From positions 62,001 through 126,000 of the forward strand of contig NZ_FNJV01000003.1 in NCBI RefSeq assembly GCF_900103125.1: a stretch of DNA of 64,000 bases. The letters run 5' to 3'. Position 1 is the stretch's first letter. Every line of letters starts with the position of its first letter. Below are positions 1-7,975 of the stretch, one piece after another. The stretch comes from Mucilaginibacter sp. OK268 (GTDB lineage: Bacteria > Bacteroidota > Bacteroidia > Sphingobacteriales > Sphingobacteriaceae). A program made the translations under genes and the position numbers. The notes under the pieces were generated by a model, which worked only from the letters and a program-made list of their open reading frames with translations, did not search any database and was not told the origin of the DNA.

Positions 1-1692
1 GGCAAGCAATTTGATCTTATATACATCAATGTACTTTTCATCACCATATTTTTCTTCCAGATTTATTTTAATCTCCTTTTTTCCATCTTTATAAGTAGCT
101 TCTGTTGAGTTACTTGAACTGGAAGATGGTGCATCCTTACCTACGGCTATCATCTCTATTTGAGGTATAGCTTTTAGTTTGTTCATAAACACCTGGTTGC
201 GACTGGCCGTACGGTTTTTCCAGGGAGAATTAATAACTATAATAGCATCCTTTTTAAAACCCAGATCCTTATGCAGCGCATAATATATTTGCTTGCTCAC
301 CAATACTGTTGCCATTATAAAAAACTGGGCTATCACAAACTGTAAAACTGTTAATGATTTACGCAGCACCGCGTTACGTGTTTTATTGCTATTGGCAGCG
401 GTTTGGTTTTTAAGTACCAATGCGGGTTTGTATGACGATAATAAGACAGCTGGATAAAAGCCTGATAAAATGCTTACCACAATTGTTAATATGAACAGAA
501 AAATTATCAGATCAGGATGCCCCAAAATATCTACTTTAATACCCTGCGGAATAAAATCAGCAAACAATTTGAGTATAACAGGAGCCATCGCTACAGATAC
601 AATTACGGCAATTAAAGTTATCAAAAACGTTTCGCTCAGAAACTGAATAATGAGTTGCACGCGGCTACTGCCCATTGTTTTGCGGATACCTATTTCTTTG
701 GCCCTTTGGGTAGCCTGTGCGGTAGTTAAATTCACAAAGTTGATACAACCTAGTAATAATAGAAACAAAGCAATTACCAGCAAACCATACAAGGTTATTT
801 TATTGGCAGTATGACTGGTACCTGTATCAAACGTTCCATAAGTTCCGTTAAAATGCAGATCGCTTAATGGCTGCAACTTAAAATTCCTGGTGTTACCCTT
901 ATCTGATGGTTTAGGTGGATTGTTTTTCTTTAACAATTCATTTAACTGTTTCTCAATATGCGTAACAGTGGTATTGGGTGATAGCTTGATAAAAAGTTGA
1001 GAAGCAGATGTTGTACTACCCCATTGTGTCGGTCTTATTTCTTCCAGGAGCGCTTTATTCGAATTTATAGTACCATAGGATATGAAATCATGAAAAGTAA
1101 AGTCGTTATTACCTTTTAATGATTCCACAATACCACTAACAGTTGTGGTTAAAGTATCATAAGTAACCGTACGCCCCAGCATCTGGTTATAGGAAAGTGA
1201 AGGAAAGTATTTTTTAGCCTGATCTGTGGTCAATACCACCTGGTTAGGCGCGTTTAAGGCAGTCTTGGCAGAACCCACTTTCCAATTATAATTAAACAGA
1301 TTAAAATAATGACTATCTGCAATAACTACATTGTCCTGTATCTTGAATTTAACCGGAACACCCGATTTTATCGAAATGAGCACATTTGGCTGATTGAGCG
1401 TAAAAAATGGTACTGAAACAGCTACCCCACTCACGGATTTCATTGCCCCGGGCAAAGCACCTGTAACTCCCCTGTTATGAGCCTCTTCACCAGAGAATGT
1501 GTAATTTGAAACTATACGATATATCCTGTCACCATCTGTAAAGGATTGGTTAAAAGTAAAATCAAAATGTACAATCAAATAAATGACCAATGCAGAGCTT
1601 ATACCAATGGATAAGCCGATGATATTGATCATTGTAAACAATTTGTGCTTACTAAAATTGCGCAAAGCAATCTTGAAATAATTTTTGATCAT
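1..1692 (-). CDS. ABC transporter permease, MacB/FtsX type (C-terminus cut by window edge)
   Basis: This reading frame opens at an ATG (minus strand, 1692) and runs without a stop to base 1, giving 564 residues of a protein whose relatives here are about 800 long. The N-terminus begins MIKNYFKIALRNFSKHK, followed by a hydrophobic segment (about residues 20-43), a large extracytoplasmic MacB_PCD-like region and a first FtsX block containing the charged EIGIRKTMG-type loop after a membrane helix. It is the last visible member of four paralogous permeases and follows the 1760-4183 gene by 67 nt, so the two probably share a transcript. By family it should be the membrane part of a MacB-like mechanotransmission ABC complex that moves lipoproteins, peptides or drugs across the periplasm. 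The substrate is unknown. Confidence 0.9.
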   Translation of the reverse strand, partial: MIKNYFKIALRNFSKHKLFTMINIIGLSIGISSALVIYLIVHFDFTFNQSFTDGDRIYRIVSNYTFSGEEAHNRGVTGALPGAMKSVSGVAVSVPFFTLNQPNVLISIKSGVPVKFKIQDNVVIADSHYFNLFNYNWKVGSAKTALNAPNQVVLTTDQAKKYFPSLSYNQMLGRTVTYDTLTTTVSGIVESLKGNNDFTFHDFISYGTINSNKALLEEIRPTQWGSTTSASQLFIKLSPNTTVTHIEKQLNELLKKNNPPKPSDKGNTRNFKLQPLSDLHFNGTYGTFDTGTSHTANKITLYGLLVIALFLLLLGCINFVNLTTAQATQRAKEIGIRKTMGSSRVQLIIQFLSETFLITLIAVIVSVAMAPVILKLFADFIPQGIKVDILGHPDLIIFLFILTIVVSILSGFYPAVLLSSYKPALVLKNQTAANSNKTRNAVLRKSLTVLQFVIAQFFIMATVLVSKQIYYALHKDLGFKKDAIIVINSPWKNRTASRNQVFMNKLKAIPQIEMIAVGKDAPSSSSSNSTEATYKDGKKEIKINLEEKYGDEKYIDVYKIKLLA

Positions 1693-1759
1693 AATGATAT
1701 AATTTCTAAACTATAGTTTCTAAATCCTAAACAACCTTGAGCTTTCTGCATTTAGCTTC

Positions 1760-4183
1760 TTATTCGCTACGTAAACTTTTTACCGGGTTGGCCATTGCCG
1801 CTTTGATAGATTGAAAGCTAATGGTCACAAATGCGATCACCACTGCAATAACACCGGCCATTAAAAATACCCACCATTGTATACTGATACGGAAGGCGAA
1901 ATCAAGCAGCCATTTACTCATGGCATACCAGGCAATAGGTAACGCAATGACCGAAGCGATGAGTACCAGTTTTAAAAAATCTTTGGATAGCTCGGTTACA
2001 ATCTGAGGGATACTCGCGCCCAATACTTTGCGTACCCCGATCTCTTTAACTCGTTGGGTAATGGTGAAGGCCGATAAGCCAAACAATCCCAAACAAGCTA
2101 TAAATATAGCGATGAAAGAAAATATGGTGAATAAATTAGCCTGCTGTTGTTCGCTATAGTATAATCTCTGGAAACGTTCATCTAAAAATGTATACTCAAA
2201 TGGTTTTTCGGGTTGTAATTTCAACCAGGCTTCCTGAATGGTATTGATGGATGAACTGATATTATTCCCCGCAATTTTAATCGATAATCTTCCGTAATGA
2301 CCTTCACTGGCCATACGGAATAACAAAGGAATGATACTTTGATGCAACGACTCAAAATGAAAATCATTTACCACGCCGATCACCTTACCTTTTACCCCCC
2401 CATAGGCCAAATCTTTTCCAATGGCATTTTCGGGGGTTTTCCAGCCAAGTACTTTTACAGCAGCCGAATTGATCACATAATTATTACTGTCTGTACCAAA
2501 ATCCCGCGAAAAATTGCGCCCGGCAGCCATCTTCATACCAAAGGTGGGTATAAAGCCATAATCAGTATTTACATATTTAACATCCGCTTTAATCGGCTGG
2601 GATTTAGCCCCCTCAAAAACAGATATTCCCTGATCATCCAATAAACGGCCGGATGGGACTCTTGACGAGCGTCCTAATTCCTTGATATCAGCGTTTTTCA
2701 GCAGCTCATTTTTAAAGGCTTCAAACTGACTATTAGAAAATGGGTTATCCATCGTAATAACATGCTCTTTATCAAATCCAAGCGATTTTTGCTGTATATA
2801 TCTTAACTGCTGAAATACAATGGTTGTGGCCACTATTAATACAATAGAAACAGAGAATTGTACCACCACCAAAACTTTGCGGAATGATACACCTCCTGAA
2901 CTTACCTTTAATAACCCCTTCAATACCTTTACAGGTTTAAAGGATGACATGAATAATGCCGGATATATTCCGCTGAGAATACCCACAAAAAATGGCAGTA
3001 TAATTAGAGAGGCCAATAGTTTAGGCTCATACAAACCATGAATACTTAAGCCCAGATTCGAAAAACCATTTATAAATGGTATCATTAACCAGGTAAGTAC
3101 TAATGCCAGGATTAGTGCAAAAGCAGTGATCAATATTGATTCACTTAAAAACTGGGTGATTATTTCTTTCCGTTGTGCCCCTATCACTTTCCGGATACCA
3201 ATTTCACGCGCCCTTAAAGCTGACCGTGCAGTTGACAAATTCATGTAATTGATACAGGCTATCAACAGAATAAATAAGGCAATAGCCGAAAATATGTAGA
3301 CCCGTTTGATATCACCATTGGTTTCAATCTCCGCATCCAGATGGGAATGTAGATGTATGTCTAATAACTTCTGAATATGTAATTTGCTATTTTTTGATTC
3401 CTGGAAATTGCCTGGTTGTCCAGGGAAATGAACATACTTATTTAAAAAAGCAGGGAATAAGGATTCCATATGCTCCACATTGTAGTTTGGTGGTAAAAGC
3501 ATATAGGTGTAAAAATCATTATTACCCCAATTGGTGCGTAATTGTTTGTCGCCATATATTGTACTATCTTTTAAGGTAATAAAAGACAAAAGCATTTCAG
3601 GATGAAGATGTGAGTTAGCCGGGAACGGTTTATAAATGCCGGTAACTTTAAAATTGAACTGGTTATCCAGTCTGATCTCCTTATTTATCGGATCCTCATT
3701 GCCAAAATACTTACGGGCCATGTCTTCTGTCATCATCACTGTAAAAGGATCGGAAAGGGCTGTGGCCGGATCTCCCTTAATTGTTTTTACGGTAAAAACA
3801 TCCACAAAACTTTCATCAGCAAAGTAGGATTCTTTTTCATTAAGCAACTTCTCTTTGTATCGCATGGTAACCGTACCTGTTCCGCGTATCTGGGTTACTT
3901 TTTTTATATCAGAAAATTCATTTTTTAACAGGGGGCCAAATGGAGGGGCTATGGAACCCAGGAAAAGGGTTTGGGCACCATCTGTAGTATTAAAGCTCCT
4001 GGTTACCCGGTAAACATTATCTGCGTTGGTGTTAAACTTATCATAACTCAGCTCATTTAAAATATATATGAGGATAAGCATACAGCAGGTTAAGCCGATG
4101 GTTAAACCAAAAATATTGATAAACGAGATAAATTTATGTCTTGTGATATTGCGTATAGCGCTCCGTAAATAATTCTTTAACAT
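1760..4183 (-). CDS. ABC transporter permease, double-FtsX MacB-like, 807 aa
   Basis: The protein has one N-terminal membrane helix (about 18-43), a periplasmic MacB_PCD-like domain (to about 290), a first FtsX block with helices between about 297 and 460, a second periplasmic domain, and a C-terminal FtsX block (about 685-807). The cytoplasmic loops REIGIRKVIGA and KEIGVRKVLGA after each block are the ATPase-coupling signatures of this family. It carries no ATPase domain, so it must borrow one, probably the protein at 10623-11300. A terminator and a putative activator site precede it, so it likely starts a second transcription unit with the partial permease downstream. Substrate cannot be told from sequence. 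Confidence 0.93.
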   Translation of the reverse strand: MLKNYLRSAIRNITRHKFISFINIFGLTIGLTCCMLILIYILNELSYDKFNTNADNVYRVTRSFNTTDGAQTLFLGSIAPPFGPLLKNEFSDIKKVTQIRGTGTVTMRYKEKLLNEKESYFADESFVDVFTVKTIKGDPATALSDPFTVMMTEDMARKYFGNEDPINKEIRLDNQFNFKVTGIYKPFPANSHLHPEMLLSFITLKDSTIYGDKQLRTNWGNNDFYTYMLLPPNYNVEHMESLFPAFLNKYVHFPGQPGNFQESKNSKLHIQKLLDIHLHSHLDAEIETNGDIKRVYIFSAIALFILLIACINYMNLSTARSALRAREIGIRKVIGAQRKEIITQFLSESILITAFALILALVLTWLMIPFINGFSNLGLSIHGLYEPKLLASLIILPFFVGILSGIYPALFMSSFKPVKVLKGLLKVSSGGVSFRKVLVVVQFSVSIVLIVATTIVFQQLRYIQQKSLGFDKEHVITMDNPFSNSQFEAFKNELLKNADIKELGRSSRVPSGRLLDDQGISVFEGAKSQPIKADVKYVNTDYGFIPTFGMKMAAGRNFSRDFGTDSNNYVINSAAVKVLGWKTPENAIGKDLAYGGVKGKVIGVVNDFHFESLHQSIIPLLFRMASEGHYGRLSIKIAGNNISSSINTIQEAWLKLQPEKPFEYTFLDERFQRLYYSEQQQANLFTIFSFIAIFIACLGLFGLSAFTITQRVKEIGVRKVLGASIPQIVTELSKDFLKLVLIASVIALPIAWYAMSKWLLDFAFRISIQWWVFLMAGVIAVVIAFVTISFQSIKAAMANPVKSLRSE

Positions 4184-4246
4184 ACCTGTAAATATTAAAT
4201 TCTAAAACCTGATATCCCCATCCCAACTACTCCTGCTTATTGAAGG

Positions 4247-4261
4247 TTAAAATACGTACCA
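4247..4261 (-). promoter_or_regulatory. Candidate -24-like promoter box for the 4183 permease
   Basis: Read on the minus strand this is TTGGTACGTATTTTAA. The TTGGTACG part resembles the -24 half of a sigma-54 promoter (consensus TGGCACG). The expected GC of the -12 half is AA here, so it is not a canonical sigma-54 promoter. Its GG lies 76 bp from the 19-nt site at 4336, exactly as in the copy upstream of 12671. It is about 76 nt before the start codon. Confidence 0.35.
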
Positions 4262-4335
4262 ATTATATAAAATACTAACAAACAGTCGATTATATACAAA
4301 TTAATATTTAAACTGTTCGCAGGCGTAACACATGG

Positions 4336-4354
4336 TGTCCGGTTATGATACAGT
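4336..4354 (-). promoter_or_regulatory. Putative upstream activator site, copy 1
   Basis: The plus-strand sequence TGTCCGGTTATGATACAGT is identical to 12791-12809. Its ends form a short dyad, TGT-N11-ACA. It lies between the terminator of the DUF4097 gene and the start of the 4183 permease, where an enhancer for a new transcription unit would be expected. Inference: it is a binding site of the NtrC-family regulator encoded at 13098. Confidence 0.5.
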
Positions 4355-4365
4355 AAAAAACAAAG

Positions 4366-4397
4366 AAAGCCTGTCAGAAATTAATCCAACAGGCTTT
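4366..4397 (-). terminator. Hairpin terminator after the DUF4097 gene
   Basis: AAAGCCTGT at 4366-4374 pairs perfectly with ACAGGCTTT at 4389-4397 across a 14-nt loop. It lies 20 nt past the stop of the DUF4097 gene. The minus-strand 3' side continues CTTTGTTTTTT, a T-rich tail. It should separate the upstream ABC unit from the permeases at 1-4183. Confidence 0.7.
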
Positions 4398-4416
4398 TTA
4401 TATGATTAATAGTTAA

Positions 4417-5451
4417 TTAGTTCACATTCAGATTGACGCGGCCATTTCCTCTCACCTCAACCAACGAACCGCCGCCATTCAATTTGCCTTTTACCCTTTC
4501 TTTTTCTTTAGTCCCATCAAAATTTCCTGTAAAATTGGTTTCTACCTTTTCACCCCGGAGATCCAAATCAACGCCCTGTTTTGATGGCAGATCCAGGTCA
4601 ATATGCCCGGAGCTCACATCTATCTTAACATACTTACCCACACTGTTAAACTGCGCGTGAAAACTTCCCGAACTGGTTGACGCATCAAGTGCGCATGACA
4701 ATTGGGTGAGGTTAATGCTACCACCGCTGGTACTGGTTATCAGTTCACCATTAATGCTGTTACCACGAATACTGCCTCCACTTGTAGTAGCATCGATGTT
4801 GCCTTGCAGCCCTTCCAGTTGCAATGAACCTCCGGATGTTTCCAACCTGATGTGTCCAATACAATTAGCCGCGCTGATACTTCCGCCACTGGTCTGCAAA
4901 TCAATATCCTGACCTGAATTACTAACGTGGATACTGCCACCTGATGTTCTGCCATGTATGGTGCCGGTTAACCTGTCCATATGCAGGCTCCCTCCACTGG
5001 TCTCAAAGGTTTGCTTACCGGTTAAATTATCCAAACTAATACTACCTCCGCTGGTATTCAGATCTGTGGTTACCTGTTTAGGCACAAAAACTCTGAATGA
5101 GATGTTCAGGGAGTTGTTCCAGTTAAAGAAACCTTTACTTTTGCCTTTCGCAATAGCTTGTACTTCGCCATTATTAACGGTTACCTCCAGTGTGTAATTC
5201 TCCAAACGCTTTTTTATTTCATCGTTCGAGATATCATTGTTACCATTATTACCGCTGATATAAACCTCAACCCGGGGCTCCCCAACACCCGCGCCGGTAA
5301 CACCAATACTACCGCCGGATGTTTTAACTACAACCGATCTGATAGCAGATCCTGTTAGCGATTTAGTCATATAAGGGGTTTGCCCGTTACGCTGGGCAAA
5401 GGCTACACAGCTTTGACCGGCGACAAATAACAACAGTAAATATTTTTTCAT
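4417..5451 (-). CDS. Secreted DUF4097 beta-solenoid protein, 344 aa
   Basis: A signal peptide (about residues 1-19, ending AFAQ) precedes a protein built from about ten short units, each beginning with T-S-G-G-S and a hydrophobic residue at intervals of roughly 19-25 residues (for example KTSGGSI, NTSGGSI, ETSGGSL, QTSGGSI). The last two units degenerate to TSSGSF and VSSGHI. The pattern matches the DUF4097 / putative adhesin family, which forms a right-handed beta-helix. It sits between permeases of the ABC cluster and is probably expressed with them, ending in its own hairpin terminator. Its role is unknown. An envelope-surface or periplasmic partner of the transporter is a guess from context. 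Confidence 0.88.
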   Translation of the reverse strand: MKKYLLLLFVAGQSCVAFAQRNGQTPYMTKSLTGSAIRSVVVKTSGGSIGVTGAGVGEPRVEVYISGNNGNNDISNDEIKKRLENYTLEVTVNNGEVQAIAKGKSKGFFNWNNSLNISFRVFVPKQVTTDLNTSGGSISLDNLTGKQTFETSGGSLHMDRLTGTIHGRTSGGSIHVSNSGQDIDLQTSGGSISAANCIGHIRLETSGGSLQLEGLQGNIDATTSGGSIRGNSINGELITSTSGGSINLTQLSCALDASTSSGSFHAQFNSVGKYVKIDVSSGHIDLDLPSKQGVDLDLRGEKVETNFTGNFDGTKEKERVKGKLNGGGSLVEVRGNGRVNLNVN

Positions 5452-5559
5452 GATTTTTTGTTTGGTTCATCTATAAGACCCACTTCAATACATCTTGGTT
5501 GCATCGTATTGGAAATATATCTGGATCTGACCGTAATACAATTCAAAATATGTTTACCC

Positions 5560-7920
5560 CTACTCGCTTCTTAAACTTTTTATCGGGTTGGTAAGAGCTG
5601 CCTTTATAGATTGAAAACTAACCGTTGCCAAGGCAATGATCATGGTTAACAAGCCTGCTGCTATAAATACCCAAACCTGAATATGAATACGGTACGTGTA
5701 GTTTTGTAACCAAACATGCATACCATACCATGCTATGGGCGACGCTATCAAAAATGATATAAGTACCAGCATTAAAAAGTCTTTGGATAATAAAGTAGTC
5801 AGGTTAGAGACCGACGCACCTAATACTTTGCGCACACTGATCTCTTTTTGACGATTTTGAGCCATGTAAGCCGCTAAGCCAAATAAACCCAGGCATGATA
5901 TAAATATGGTTAAACCAGCAAACAAGCTTGCCAGTGTGCTGGTACGCTTTTCATCGTTAAATTTCCGGGCATACTCATCATCAGCAAAATGGTACTCATA
6001 CGGATATTCTGAGTTATACTTTTTAAATACCCCTTCGGCCCGTTTCAGGTTCTCCGCAGTAGTATTAGCCGGATTCAATTTATAGTGCACTACATTAAAC
6101 CATGATTTTGGGCCCTGTACAATCATCGGGCGAACAGGTTCATATGGTGATTCAATGATAAAATTCTTGATCACACCTATAACATGCCAGGCACGACTAT
6201 CGCCATTTTTGATGATCTGGCCTATAGGGTTATTAAAACCCATAACCTTAACTGCAGCTTCATTTAGCAACATAGCAGTTGAATCTGTTGGATAAGCGTT
6301 AACATCCACATCGCGACCGGCAATTACTTTTAGCCCCATTGTTTTAACAAAGTCGCCATCGGTATTATAAGTGATAAAATCAATTTTCTGACTTTGATCC
6401 TTTCCTTTCCAATCATAACCCCAGCTATCGCTCCAACGTTGAGTGATTGGCGAGCTGGTTTTGGTTACAGACGTTGCCGCTCCGCTACTGATCAACTCGC
6501 TTCTGATCATTTTATAATTCTTTTCTATACTACCCATCATCATGGTATAAACCAGGTTATCTTTTTTATAACCCAACTCACGATCTTGCGCATACTGCAT
6601 TTGGTTGCGGACAATAATTGTACAAATGATGAGTACAATGGCGAAGGTAAACTGTAGAACCACCAGTAACTTACGCGGCGTAACCAAAGCATTTGCCGCC
6701 TTGAATGTGCCCTTTAATACGCTTACCGGCTTAAATGATGATAAATAAAAGGCAGGATAACTGCCGGCTATAACACCGGTTAATAATATAAATATCAGGC
6801 AGATAAGCCAGAATCCAACATTGCCAAATGGTATAAACAGCTGTTTATCTGTCAATTGATTAAAGCCCGAAAGACTAATTTGTACTATAATCAGCGCGAC
6901 TGTACCGGCAATCAGGGCCAGTAATATAGATTCGCCAAGAAACTGACCTATAAGCGAACCTTTTTGAGCGCCCACTACTTTGCGAATGCCTACTTCCCGT
7001 GCGCGCCGTTCACTTCGGGCTGTACTCAGGTTCATGAAGTTGATACAGGCAATGAGCAAAATAAACATAGCTATCACCCCAAACAACTTTACGGTGTTGA
7101 TACGGCCACCCACTATTTTGCCGTTTTCAAACTCCGAATACAAACGCCATTTGCTGGCAGGGTGCATAAAAACGTCACCATCTTTTTGGTCGGAGTGCGA
7201 TCTGGTTATATTTTGCACCTGTTTATTTAAGGAGGCTTCAGAAACATTGGGTTTGGCCAGCACCCAGGTTTGTACCGAGTTATTACCCCAGTTTTTTTCA
7301 TCCTCGTGCTCTGTTTTTATCAAATAACTCCAGGGTATCAGGTATTCAAAGTTAAATCGCGTATTATTAGGTAATGCCTTCAAAACCCCCGTAACGGTAA
7401 AATTGTCAACACTATCAATCCGGACAACTTTTCCCATCGCATCATCGTTACCAAACAGCTTTTTGGAAAGTTGTTCGGTGATCACAATAGAGCTTACAGT
7501 ATTGAGCGCTGTTTTGGAATTACCCTTCAGCAGAGGAAAACTAAACATTGTCAGGAATCCAGGATCGCTAAAATAACCAGGAACGTTCAGGTGTTTATCG
7601 CCAACAGTAAATAAAAAATTAGCCGATGTAGATCTTGTAACATCCTCTACTCCTGGATATTCCTGCTTTAAAGTTTTAGCCATTACTTTTGGTGTAGTAG
7701 ACCAACACCAGAGTTTGCCATCAAAAACAGCCCTGTTATAAGCCAGATACAAGCGCGACTTATTGGTATGAAACTGGTCGTAACTCACTTCGTTCTGGAT
7801 CCAGAATAAAATAAGTGCGGCACTGGCCATACCGATGGCCAATCCTGCTATGTTTATCAGCGAAAATGATTTATGTCGCAATAAATTTCGCCAGGCTATT
7901 TTTATAAAGTTTTTGATCAT
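5560..7920 (-). CDS. ABC transporter permease, double-FtsX MacB-like, 786 aa
   Basis: The layout is that of the cluster's other permeases: helix at about 18-40, periplasmic PCD domain, FtsX block 1 (about 280-440, loop REVGIRKVVGA), second periplasmic domain, FtsX block 2 (about 665-786, loop KEISVRKVLGA). The C-terminus TNPIKSLRSE matches its paralogues. It follows the 7976 permease by 55 nt and probably shares its transcript. No ATPase domain is present. It is a clear but diverged paralogue, so the four copies look like old duplications rather than a recent tandem array. Confidence 0.93.
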   Translation of the reverse strand: MIKNFIKIAWRNLLRHKSFSLINIAGLAIGMASAALILFWIQNEVSYDQFHTNKSRLYLAYNRAVFDGKLWCWSTTPKVMAKTLKQEYPGVEDVTRSTSANFLFTVGDKHLNVPGYFSDPGFLTMFSFPLLKGNSKTALNTVSSIVITEQLSKKLFGNDDAMGKVVRIDSVDNFTVTGVLKALPNNTRFNFEYLIPWSYLIKTEHEDEKNWGNNSVQTWVLAKPNVSEASLNKQVQNITRSHSDQKDGDVFMHPASKWRLYSEFENGKIVGGRINTVKLFGVIAMFILLIACINFMNLSTARSERRAREVGIRKVVGAQKGSLIGQFLGESILLALIAGTVALIIVQISLSGFNQLTDKQLFIPFGNVGFWLICLIFILLTGVIAGSYPAFYLSSFKPVSVLKGTFKAANALVTPRKLLVVLQFTFAIVLIICTIIVRNQMQYAQDRELGYKKDNLVYTMMMGSIEKNYKMIRSELISSGAATSVTKTSSPITQRWSDSWGYDWKGKDQSQKIDFITYNTDGDFVKTMGLKVIAGRDVDVNAYPTDSTAMLLNEAAVKVMGFNNPIGQIIKNGDSRAWHVIGVIKNFIIESPYEPVRPMIVQGPKSWFNVVHYKLNPANTTAENLKRAEGVFKKYNSEYPYEYHFADDEYARKFNDEKRTSTLASLFAGLTIFISCLGLFGLAAYMAQNRQKEISVRKVLGASVSNLTTLLSKDFLMLVLISFLIASPIAWYGMHVWLQNYTYRIHIQVWVFIAAGLLTMIIALATVSFQSIKAALTNPIKSLRSE

Positions 7921-7975
7921 AATAATTGAAATTCTAATTTCTAAATTCTAAATCGCTTTCTGCTTTCAACACCCC

